DNA of 7,493 nt from Rhodospirillaceae bacterium (GTDB lineage: Bacteria; Pseudomonadota; Alphaproteobacteria; UBA8366; GCA-2717185): NCBI GenBank assembly GCA_028817685.1, contig JAPPPC010000812.1, forward strand, positions 1 to 7,493. Reading direction: 5' to 3'. Both the position numbers and the translations under genes were made by a program. The notes under the pieces are model-generated. The model saw nothing but the letters and a program-made list of their open reading frames with translations. It had not been told where the DNA came from and searched no databases. Of the stretch, positions 1 through 5,768 are shown in pieces (position 1 is the first letter of the stretch; each line of letters starts with the position of its first letter).

Positions 1-371
1 CCCAAAATGATCGTGGCCAGCATGGTGATGAAAAGCGGCCCGGCAAAGGTCACCGCCGTGGCATCCGCCAACGGCAAATACTTGACAGCGTTCACGAAAA
101 AGAAGGCGGACGCGACGGTAAAGGCGGCGCGCAGGGCGTGTCCCTTGATGCTGACGACCCGTGCGGATTGCCAGCCGCCAGCCCGCCAAATGAAGAAGGC
201 GATCGGAATGCAGATGAAGCTCGCGCGCATGAACAGAATCTGGCCTGGCGGGTAACCGGAGGAGAGCCATTTCAGCACCGCATTGTTCAGGCTCATGAAG
301 AAGGTGCCGGCCAACATGAAGCCGATGCCGAGCATTGCGGCGTTGCGGGTCGGGACAGGAGATGACGGCAT
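1..371 (-). CDS. EamA/DMT-superfamily transporter, N-terminal part (cut by window edge)
   Basis: This reading frame starts at ATG 371-369 and runs open off the left edge, so 123 codons are visible. The product starts MPSSPVPTRNAAMLGIG and is very hydrophobic. Membrane segments are likely near residues 13-33, 45-63, 81-95 and 105-123. The stretch MSLNNAVLKWLS (26-37), the Arg in LFMRASF (46-52) and YLPLADATAVTFAGPLF (98-114) are typical of the first EamA domain of drug/metabolite transporters. Such proteins are usually about 300 residues with ten helices in the inner membrane. There is no strong ribosome site before Met1, and Met13 or Met19 could be the real start. The gene lies 117 bases downstream of the third large paralogue on the same strand, so it may be the last gene of that unit, moving a substrate or product. 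The specificity is unknown. The 117-base gap holds no convincing terminator. Confidence 0.85.
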   Translation of the reverse strand, partial: MPSSPVPTRNAAMLGIGFMLAGTFFMSLNNAVLKWLSSGYPPGQILFMRASFICIPIAFFIWRAGGWQSARVVSIKGHALRAAFTVASAFFFVNAVKYLPLADATAVTFAGPLFITMLATIIL

Positions 372-488
372 GCGGCGGGATCGCTTCGGTTGCGCGCCGT
401 CAGCCTATAGGAGCACCGCGCCGATGGGAAACGGGACGGACAACACGCCGCGCAGGAGAGATCTTTACCGATGGGCCGACGGTTCGGT

Positions 489-1508
489 CTACCCCTGCAA
501 GACCCGAACCTTCCGCGTCACGGTCTCCGAACCGCCGGACCACAGCGGCAGATAGCTCATCTTGATCCCGACACCGCCGGTGATAATCGGATGAATGTCC
601 TCCGGTGCGCGGGCCAGCGGCCGGTCGTCGAGATCGCCGACACCCTCGAAAGGATAGGGATGGCGGGCGGCCTGCAGATAGGCCTGCAATCGCGCCAGGT
701 CCCAGCCTGCATTTGCGATGATGTCCGCCATCTCCGGCGGCAGCAGGAATATCTGTTCGCCGCGCTCCGGCTTGCGGGTAGCGCTGGAAGCGTCGATCGC
801 CGCATTCATCGCCGCGGCGACTGGTTGTAGGACCAGCTCCGGCGTATCTTGCGGCGAGGCCGGCAGCACCTCGTCGGTGCCGGAGACGCCCAGTACCGTC
901 ACCGCGCTATCGTCCCCCGCGAGGCCGCGGCGGACATGCAGCGACGGGAACCCCGGATGCGTACCCTCGGCAAAGCAGAAACCGTATTTCCCGGGTTGCC
1001 CCATGGTCGCCATATCGGCGACCCCGGCCCGCGCGCCGCCGATATTGCGCAGCACCAGGCTTACGGCACGCCCGATACTGGCGTTGACGCGGTTGCCGGG
1101 ACCGAGGCAATTGCCGCCCGCATTGAGACCCAATTGCTGAACAGCCGGTCCATGTACGCAGACCGCCACGGCTGGCGTCCCCGTCGTGCTCAAAACGCCG
1201 AGCAAATTGAACTGCGGCTCGTTGCAGGCCTCGACCGCGGACAGAACGACTGGCAGCTCCTCCGGCCGGCAGCCCGCCATGACGCAATTGTAGGCAACCG
1301 CCTTCAAGGTCAGTTCGCCCATGAGCGGCATAACATTGCCAAAACTCTGATCCGGCGATCCGTGGCCCGCCAGCATGGCGCTCATCCGGTCCAAGGTCGG
1401 TGGGACCAGCGGCAGACCATCGCCCAGTTCCGCGCCTTCGAGGGCCGCCTGACTCTCCTCCCAGGAGAGCGACCCGTCGAAGAGCGGCATGTCGTGCGGA
1501 TCGGCCAT
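489..1508 (-). CDS. Third tandem paralogue of a conserved cysteine-containing family linked to the UGSC selenoprotein (339 aa)
   Basis: This is a soluble-looking protein of 339 residues with no signal peptide or membrane segment. I do not recognise a named enzyme. It is clearly homologous along its whole length to the two genes upstream. Shared landmarks are DGLPLVPPT (30-38), VMAGCRPEELPVVLSAV (76-92), GGNCLGPGNRVNASIGRA (131-148), NIGG (155-158), GKYGFCF (173-179) and HVRRG (191-195). The tail PEDIHPIITGG (302-312) matches the upstream copies at their C-termini. It is the divergent member. It keeps Cys80, Cys134 and Cys178 but has Ala where the others have the Cys four residues before the GNC/SNC cysteine, and it lacks their CSVRIAHV ending and the conserved central block around STTAEGILTTIAGTISQTG. 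It starts 7 bases after the previous stop (TAG, 1516-1518) with only a poor ribosome site, which suggests translational coupling. Its role is probably that of a subunit or enzyme acting with its paralogues and the selenoprotein; this is inference. Confidence 0.85.
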   Translation of the reverse strand: MADPHDMPLFDGSLSWEESQAALEGAELGDGLPLVPPTLDRMSAMLAGHGSPDQSFGNVMPLMGELTLKAVAYNCVMAGCRPEELPVVLSAVEACNEPQFNLLGVLSTTGTPAVAVCVHGPAVQQLGLNAGGNCLGPGNRVNASIGRAVSLVLRNIGGARAGVADMATMGQPGKYGFCFAEGTHPGFPSLHVRRGLAGDDSAVTVLGVSGTDEVLPASPQDTPELVLQPVAAAMNAAIDASSATRKPERGEQIFLLPPEMADIIANAGWDLARLQAYLQAARHPYPFEGVGDLDDRPLARAPEDIHPIITGGVGIKMSYLPLWSGGSETVTRKVRVLQG

Positions 1509-1515
1509 CGCGGTA

Positions 1516-2550
1516 CTAGACGTGTGCGATGCGGACGGAGCAGTCCTGTGTCGACCCGAAGGTCGGGATAAAGGCGGAATGCTTGCCCGGCCCGCCGGCG
1601 ACCAGCACCTGAATCTTGTCCGGCGACGGCGCCAGATAAAACTTGCCGTTGATCACATTGCTGTCCCGGTCGACCGTGTAGTTGCGCTGCTTCTCCAGGG
1701 GCACCCGGTCCATGTCGATCGCGGACGCCTCGTAGAGCTTCTCCTGCACATCCGTCAGCGACCAGCCGTCGCGGTGCACCGTCTGCGCGTGCTCCGGGCC
1801 GAAGGCCACGATGTAGGGCCCGTGCCCGTGCAGGATATTCGCACCGGTCTGCGATATCGTTCCGGCAATCGTCGTCAGGATCCCTTCTGCCGTCGTGCTC
1901 GCATGATCGTTGATATTGTGCGGCGGTTCGCACGAAAGCGCCGTGAGAACGCTGTCATCCGCCTCGTATCCGCGCCGGACGTGATAGGGTTCCCAAGGGC
2001 TCTCTTCCTCGTTTTCGCCAAAGCAGAAGGTGTATTTGGCGGGAGAACCCTGCGTGGCGCGGTCCATCTCGCCCGGCTTGCCGCCACCGATATTCAGCAA
2101 GGTCAGTTGCAGGGCCCGGCCGATCGTGGCGTTCGCCCGATTGCCTTGGCCGAAACAGTTACTGCCGCAGTTGATGCCCAACTCTTGGCGCAGCGGCCCG
2201 TTGACGATCAAGGTCGGTGCGCAGGGATGCGTCGTCGCCAAGGTCCCATGCAGATTGTAGTCCGGGTTGAGCACGGCGCGGACGGCTGACACGACGACCG
2301 GAAAGTATTCGGGCTTACAGCCCGCCATCACCGCATTCGCCGCAATGCCGCGCAGGGTGGGCACGAGACGGCGTGGCGACATGGGGGGAAACGGCTCGTT
2401 ATCGCCGCGGCAGGTTTCGACAAACCGCTCGACGGCCGCTTCCGTTGGCATGACCAGCGGGAAACCGTCGCTCCAGCCCTGCTCGATGGCGTATTCGTTC
2501 CATTCGTCGGGATCCAGATCGCCGATATCGAGAATTTCATCGTCAGACAT
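1516..2550 (-). CDS. Second tandem paralogue of a conserved cysteine-containing family linked to the UGSC selenoprotein (344 aa)
   Basis: This is a 344-residue cytoplasmic-looking protein of unassigned function, closely related to the gene just upstream (roughly 70% identity by eye). It has an acidic N-terminus with DLDPDEWNEYAIEQGW (11-26). This is followed by DGFPLVMPT (28-36), NAVMAGCKPEYFPVVV (72-87), NCGSNCFGQGNRANATIGRA (127-146), NIGGGKPGEMDRATQG (153-168), FCFGENEEESPWEPYHVRRG (175-194) and STTAEGILTTIAGTISQTG (218-236). It ends with VAGGPGKHSAFIPTFG (317-332) and CSVRIAHV. Cysteines at 47, 78, 110, 128, 132, 176, 207 and 337 all have partners in the upstream copy, and 78, 132 and 176 are also kept in the third copy. 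Its start overlaps the previous gene's end by 8 bases (ATGTCTGA). An AGGA motif lies 8 bases before the ATG. The overlap points to one mRNA and coupled translation, which fits stoichiometric subunits. Confidence 0.88.
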   Translation of the reverse strand: MSDDEILDIGDLDPDEWNEYAIEQGWSDGFPLVMPTEAAVERFVETCRGDNEPFPPMSPRRLVPTLRGIAANAVMAGCKPEYFPVVVSAVRAVLNPDYNLHGTLATTHPCAPTLIVNGPLRQELGINCGSNCFGQGNRANATIGRALQLTLLNIGGGKPGEMDRATQGSPAKYTFCFGENEEESPWEPYHVRRGYEADDSVLTALSCEPPHNINDHASTTAEGILTTIAGTISQTGANILHGHGPYIVAFGPEHAQTVHRDGWSLTDVQEKLYEASAIDMDRVPLEKQRNYTVDRDSNVINGKFYLAPSPDKIQVLVAGGPGKHSAFIPTFGSTQDCSVRIAHV

Positions 2551-3586
2551 GGGCGATCCTGACCGAACAGGCTTCGGTGAAGCCGAATGTGGGAATGTAG
2601 GCAGAATGCTTGCCCGGTCCGCCTGCCACCAGAATGTGGATGTCGTCCGGCGACCGGCCGAGATAGTAGTGATCGTTCACCGGCTCGTGGCCGCGATCTA
2701 CCCGAAAATTTTCCTGGTTCTCCGCCGAGACGCGGGAGATATGCACGGCTGACGCCTCGTAGAGTTTTTGTTGGATGTCCGGGATCGTCCAACCGTCGCG
2801 ATGGACGGTCTGTGCGTGTTCCGGCCCGAACACGACCGTGTGGGGCGCATTGGCATAGAGATTATTCGAGCCGGTCTGGGAAATTGTGCCGGCAATCGTC
2901 GTCAGGATCCCTTCCGCCGTCGTGCTCGCATGGTCGTTGATGTTGTGCGGCGGCTCGCAGGGCAACACCGTAACGACACTATCCGTCGCTGCGAAACCAC
3001 GGCGGACGTGATAGGGCTCCCAAGGGCTCTCCTCCTCGTTCTCTCCGAAACAGAAGGCATATTTGGCGGGCGACCCTTGCGTCGACCGGTCCATCTCTCC
3101 CGGCTTGGCGCCGCCGATATTCAACAAGGCGAGCTGCACCGCCCGGCCGATCGTCGCATTGGCGCGATGCCCCTGGCCGAAGCAGTTGCTGCCGCAGTTG
3201 AGTTCCATCTGGTTACGCACGGGACCGCTCAAGATGATGCCGGGCGCACAGGGATGCGTGGTCGCCAAGGTACCGTGCAGATTGTATTCCGGGTTCAGTA
3301 GTGCCCGAACGGTGGAGACGACGACCGGAAAATACTCCGGCTTACAGCCCGCCATCACCGCATTCGCGGCGATACTCTCCAAGGTCGGGATGACGCGGCG
3401 CGGCGGCATCGGCGGAAAGGGCTCATTGTCGCCACGGCAGGTTTCGACGAAGCGGCCGACCTTGTCCTCCGTCGGTGCGAACAACGGCATGCCGTCGCTC
3501 CATCCCTGCTCGATGGCGTACTCGTTCCACTGCTCGGGATCGAGGTCGCCGACCTCAAGCAGCTCGCTGTCGCTGGTGTCGGACAT
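2543..3586 (-). CDS. First tandem paralogue of a conserved cysteine-containing family linked to the UGSC selenoprotein (347 aa)
   Basis: This is a 347-residue protein, soluble by appearance and not assignable to a named enzyme. Domain landmarks in order are: acidic start with DLDPEQWNEYAIEQGW (14-29); DGMPLFAPT (31-39); NAVMAGCKPEYFPVVV (75-90); YNLHGTLATTHPCAP (101-115); NCGSNCFGQGHRANATIGRA (130-149); NIGGAKPGEMDRSTQG (156-171); FCFGENEEESPWEPYHVRRG (178-197); HNINDHASTTAEG (214-226); VAGGPGKHSAYIPTFG (320-335); and CSVRIAHV at the end. Cysteines are at 50, 81, 113, 131, 135, 179, 210 and 340. The repeated Asn/Gly-rich NCGSNCFGQG and NIGGxKPGEMD loops look like active-site or ligand-binding loops, but that is inference. 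The ATG is preceded by a good GGGAG ribosome site 5 bases away. It is the first gene after the selenoprotein gene, separated by 75 bases that contain a strong hairpin. The 8-base overlap with the next copy argues for an operon. Confidence 0.88.
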   Translation of the reverse strand: MSDTSDSELLEVGDLDPEQWNEYAIEQGWSDGMPLFAPTEDKVGRFVETCRGDNEPFPPMPPRRVIPTLESIAANAVMAGCKPEYFPVVVSTVRALLNPEYNLHGTLATTHPCAPGIILSGPVRNQMELNCGSNCFGQGHRANATIGRAVQLALLNIGGAKPGEMDRSTQGSPAKYAFCFGENEEESPWEPYHVRRGFAATDSVVTVLPCEPPHNINDHASTTAEGILTTIAGTISQTGSNNLYANAPHTVVFGPEHAQTVHRDGWTIPDIQQKLYEASAVHISRVSAENQENFRVDRGHEPVNDHYYLGRSPDDIHILVAGGPGKHSAYIPTFGFTEACSVRIAHV

Positions 3587-3616
3587 CGCTCTCCCTGTGA
3601 CTTCTTTATGCGGTCG

Positions 3617-3646
3617 GGCGTGCAGGGATCACGGTCCCCGCACGCC
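3617..3646 (-). promoter_or_regulatory. Intergenic mRNA hairpin between the selenoprotein gene and the first paralogue
   Basis: In the minus-strand transcript, arms GGCGTGC and GCACGCC enclose a second paired block (GGGA/TCCC), with one G-U pair between them and a six-base loop CCGTGA, giving 12 pairs. The same position is an A-C mismatch on the plus strand, so the structure suits the minus-strand RNA. No U-run follows, so it is not a classic intrinsic terminator. It may be an attenuator, an RNA-processing site or a 3' stabiliser that lets the selenoprotein be made at a level different from the genes downstream. The structure is read directly; the role is inferred. Confidence 0.5.
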
Positions 3647-3661
3647 GGCCGGTTTTATGTC

Positions 3662-4189
3662 TTACGCGTTGACGGCTTGCTTCAATTCGCCGGATGCCAC
3701 ACCGATCCGCTCGGCAAGTTCCTCGGCGTTCAGCCCCCCAACCGGATGCTTTACGATCAGTAGCTTCGGATCCGCCTTGCGTGCCTTTGCCTGCGCTCTC
3801 ACAAGCGGCAGGAAGGTTTCGGTGATGACGATGTAGGTTTCAACGCCGCGTTTTTCGAGTTCGATACTGTCATGGAAACTCCACGACGAGCACGACCCTC
3901 AATCCGCTAGAGCGACGATCGCCCCTTTGTAATTGGCGGCGATCTTGTCGATCAGTTCCGGCGGCGCCGGCTGCGCGGCACTGTCCTTGAACATGTAGTC
4001 GATATTCCCGGTATCCCGGAACGCGCCCATCTGGTCCCGCACGCCCTCGAGTAGCTCACGGGCGTTCGGTTTCGAATTCGACATGATGGCGATCGGGTCC
4101 TTACCCCAATCGGTTGCGATGGCAACCGCGGGGTCACTCGCATTGTCGGCCGCCTCCGGCAGCCCAAAGGATGGATTGACGATTCGCAT
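3662..4189 (-). CDS. UGSC-family selenoprotein, 175 aa, with selenocysteine at residue 97 encoded by in-frame UGA (3899-3901)
   Basis: The frame starts at ATG 4189-4187, behind an AGGAG ribosome site 6 bases away, and runs 96 codons to ...GAIVALAD. There it meets UGA, then stays open for 78 more codons to TAA at 3664-3662. Across the UGA the protein reads ALAD-U-GSCSSWSFHDSIELE, the signature of the UGSC (seleno)protein family, whose other members have Sec or Cys at this place. U97 and Cys100 form a U-x-x-C redox pair like the CxxC of thiol-disulfide proteins. Downstream, GVETYIVITETF (116-127) and IVKHPVGGLNAEE (145-157) also fit the family. The N-terminal part contains IAIMSNSKPNARELL (33-47). 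There is no signal peptide, so it is probably cytoplasmic. It is likely a selenol-dependent redox protein with unknown substrate. It appears to head the unit containing the three large paralogues. Standard gene callers would report a 96-residue fragment. A nonsense mutation or sequencing error is the alternative, but the motif, open frame and hairpin make it unlikely. Decoding needs selA, selB, selC and selD elsewhere in the genome. Confidence 0.9.
3869..3887 (-). promoter_or_regulatory. Candidate bacterial SECIS hairpin in the UGSC coding sequence
   Basis: Counting from the base after the UGA, positions 12-19 (GTCGTGGA) pair with positions 23-30 (TCCATGAC). All eight pairs form, one being G-U, and the three-base loop GTT begins 19 bases after the UGA. 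Bacterial SECIS elements lie directly downstream of the UGA within the reading frame, with a short stem and a G at the start of the apical loop that SelB recognises; both features are present here. If the last A-U pair is open, the loop is AGTTT with G second. This reading is by eye, without energy calculation. Confidence 0.65.
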
Positions 4190-4265
4190 GCTGGTCTCCT
4201 GTTACGAAGGGCTACAGCCTAGTACTCTCACGCTAAGCGAGGCAACATTTAGCCGGGAGGAACCC
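4190..4265. promoter_or_regulatory. Divergent promoter region between the selenoprotein gene and the SDR gene
   Basis: These 76 bases separate two divergent start codons, so both promoters should lie here or reach into the genes. On the minus strand a TTGCCT box followed 15 bases later by TACTAG is a weak candidate for -35 and -10. A short palindrome CGCTAAGCG (4231-4239) sits in the middle and could be a regulator site. Neither element is strong. The layout suggests that the SDR and the selenoprotein unit may be controlled together. Confidence 0.4.
4255..4260 (+). promoter_or_regulatory. Ribosome binding site that fixes the SDR start
   Basis: GGGAGG lies 5 bases before ATG 4266. The frame is open further upstream, back to an ATG at 4083, but that would run through the divergent selenoprotein gene. 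The strong ribosome site, and the fact that the SDR fold begins a few residues after Met 4266 (KIALIVGAG), settle the start. Confidence 0.85.
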
Positions 4266-5075
4266 ATGAGGCTGGACGACAAAATCGCGCTGATCGTCGG
4301 CGCAGGACAAGCGCCGGGTGCCAGTGAAGCGATCGGTAACGGCCGGGCGACGGCACTGGTTTTCGCGCGCGAAGGGGCGAAGATCTGCTGCGTCGACCGC
4401 TATCTGGAGGCCGCGCAGGAAACCGCCGATATGATCGAAAAGGAGGGTGGTGACGCTTTCGCTGTCGCGGCGGACGTCACCGATGAGGATGCGGTTAACG
4501 CCGCGGTCGCGGCCTGTAAAGGCCGGTGGGACCGGGTCGACATCCTGCACAACAATGTTGGGGTCAGCGTCGAAGGCGGCGACGCGGCCCTTGCCGATAT
4601 CAGCCGTGAGGCCTTCGACCGTATCATGGATGTCAATTTGCTGGGCACCATGCTGACCTGCAAACACGTACTGCCCATCATGCGCGACCAGGGCAGCGGC
4701 GCCATCGTTAACATCTCCTCTGCCTCGTCCTACTGGACCGGACATCCGACCGTGCTTTATCCCGCCTCGAAGATGGCGATGATCAGCTTCACGCGGCAGA
4801 TCGCGATTCAGAACGCCGACCGCGGTGTCCGCGCGAATGTCATCCTTCCGGGTCTAATGGACACGCCGATGGCGGTCGACCGCAGGGTCGAGGCGCTTGG
4901 CCGCACGCGCGATGACATCGCAGCCGAACGCGACTCGCGTGTCCCCTTGCTCAACAAGATGGGCACAGGGTGGGACGTGGCACATGCCGCGCTGTTCCTC
5001 GCCTCCGACGAAGCGGGATTCGTGACCGGGATCGAGATGCCGGTCGATGGCGGCTCAATGGCCCGCGTCGGCTGA
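4266..5075 (+). CDS. Short-chain dehydrogenase/reductase (SDR), 269 aa
   Basis: This is a classical SDR of normal length that oxidises or reduces an alcohol/ketone with a nicotinamide cofactor; the substrate is unknown. The first strand KIALIVGAG leads into a stretched glycine motif, GAGQAPGASEAIGNGRATAL (12-31), longer than the usual TGxxxGxG. A small group of SDRs has a similar expanded loop. Asp44 at the end of the second strand (CCVDR) favours NAD(H). Other motifs are D70-V-T, the NNxG motif (N96, N97, V98, G99), N124, catalytic Ser152 in NISSASSY, and Tyr165-x-x-x-Lys169 (YPASK). LPGLMDTPM (194-202) and PVDGG (259-263) are the usual C-terminal marks. It is divergent from the selenoprotein gene, and its last 21 bases overlap the 3' end of the convergent regulator gene. 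It probably carries out one oxidation step in the pathway served by the locus. Confidence 0.93.
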   Translation: MRLDDKIALIVGAGQAPGASEAIGNGRATALVFAREGAKICCVDRYLEAAQETADMIEKEGGDAFAVAADVTDEDAVNAAVAACKGRWDRVDILHNNVGVSVEGGDAALADISREAFDRIMDVNLLGTMLTCKHVLPIMRDQGSGAIVNISSASSYWTGHPTVLYPASKMAMISFTRQIAIQNADRGVRANVILPGLMDTPMAVDRRVEALGRTRDDIAAERDSRVPLLNKMGTGWDVAHAALFLASDEAGFVTGIEMPVDGGSMARVG

Positions 5076-5699
5076 CCGCGGACGGGTAAGACGCCCCAGC
5101 CGGCCCATCGCACGGTCGGCGCGCCTAAGCCGCCGTTCGAGAAAACGCCGGGTCTTCTCCTGGTCCGGTGTGCCGTCCCGTCGCCAAACGGCCAAAGTCG
5201 CAAGAAAAATACCCGTCAGCCCTATCTCTTCGACCTGCCGGCGCCGGCCCTCCGCGTCGAGCAGCGCGGCGTCCCGCAGCCATTGGACGGTCCGCGAGAG
5301 ATTGAAGATCATCGGAACCCAGTGATGGGGATGCGACAGGTAGAGCTTTTCGCTGAGCATCTGATGGGTCACGGTGCGGTGCGGCGCCAAGGCGTCGAAC
5401 CACCGCATCAGCAGCAGGTGCAGGCGATCCGGGACGGGTTGACCCGAGAAACGTTCCGGTACAGGCGCCAGCATCGCCTGCCATGCTCTTTCAAACCAGG
5501 CGTCCGCAACCGCATCGAGATCGCGAAAATGCGTCTGCAGTTCCGCCAAGGATAAGTCCAGCCGCGCCGCGACAAGGCGTAGACGGACGCGGCTCCAGCC
5601 GATCTCCTCAGCAAGCGCAACGGTTTCGTCGACGATACGTTGCCGCTGATCGCCGGATGCGCGCGATCGCCCGCGCGTGCCGGTGGCGCTTTTCGCCAT
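5055..5699 (-). CDS. TetR-type transcriptional regulator with COQ9-like C-terminal half, 214 aa
   Basis: The first 16 residues are basic and probably flexible. Residues 20-70 form a TetR-like three-helix DNA-binding region: RIVDETVALAEEIGWSRVRL, then a helix-turn-helix in LVAARLDLSLAELQTHFRD (42-60). The C-terminal part differs from common TetR ligand domains. DRLHLLLMRWFDALAPHRTV (91-110), TVQWLRDAA (137-145) and GIFLATLAVWRRD (163-175), followed by a basic helix RFLERRLRRADRAM (185-198), recall the COQ9 family, which is structurally related to TetR regulators. It most likely controls neighbouring transporter or oxidoreductase genes, possibly sensing a hydrophobic ligand; this is inferred. 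The start has a weak GAGG upstream. The gene lies 69 bases after the MFS gene on the same strand, and its 3' end overlaps the convergent SDR gene by 21 bases. Confidence 0.82.
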   Translation of the reverse strand: MAKSATGTRGRSRASGDQRQRIVDETVALAEEIGWSRVRLRLVAARLDLSLAELQTHFRDLDAVADAWFERAWQAMLAPVPERFSGQPVPDRLHLLLMRWFDALAPHRTVTHQMLSEKLYLSHPHHWVPMIFNLSRTVQWLRDAALLDAEGRRRQVEEIGLTGIFLATLAVWRRDGTPDQEKTRRFLERRLRRADRAMGRLGRLTRPRSADAGH

Positions 5700-5726
5700 G
5701 GTCCGCCTCGCGTCGTTGCGTCCTGT

Positions 5727-5752
5727 CGCGGAAAGTGTATCGAAGTTTCGCG
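5727..5752. promoter_or_regulatory. Possible operator: interrupted inverted repeat upstream of the TetR-type gene
   Basis: CGCG at 5727-5730 mirrors CGCG at 5749-5752, and AAA mirrors TTT just inside, with one base out of register. The 26-base span lies in the short gap before the regulator start and is rich in A/T at its centre. It may be an autoregulatory site. The symmetry is imperfect, so this is a weak call. Confidence 0.2.
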
Positions 5753-5768
5753 TCGTTCGGAAACGCAG

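Noticed and set aside
372..488. Terminator or small gene between the third paralogue and the EamA transporter
   Set aside because: Only weak short inverted repeats without a U-run are present, and no frame with a credible start and ribosome site was seen.
849..1571. Plus-strand open frame opposite the third paralogue
   Set aside because: The composition is typical of an antisense shadow in GC-rich DNA, and the minus-strand frame has strong homology to its neighbours.
2543..2545. Stop UGA of the 347-residue gene as another selenocysteine codon
   Set aside because: Another stop follows within two codons, and the C-terminus CSVRIAHV matches that of the next paralogue, which ends at the same point with TAG.
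3617..3646. Hairpin as an intrinsic terminator
   Set aside because: No run of U follows in the minus-strand transcript.
3899..4189. A 96-residue protein or pseudogene ending at the UGA
   Set aside because: The downstream codons continue the UGSC family motif and run open to a normal TAA, so selenocysteine readthrough explains the data better.
4083..4265. N-terminal extension of the SDR
   Set aside because: It would overlap the selenoprotein gene, and the ribosome site and the fold's first strand both point to ATG 4266.
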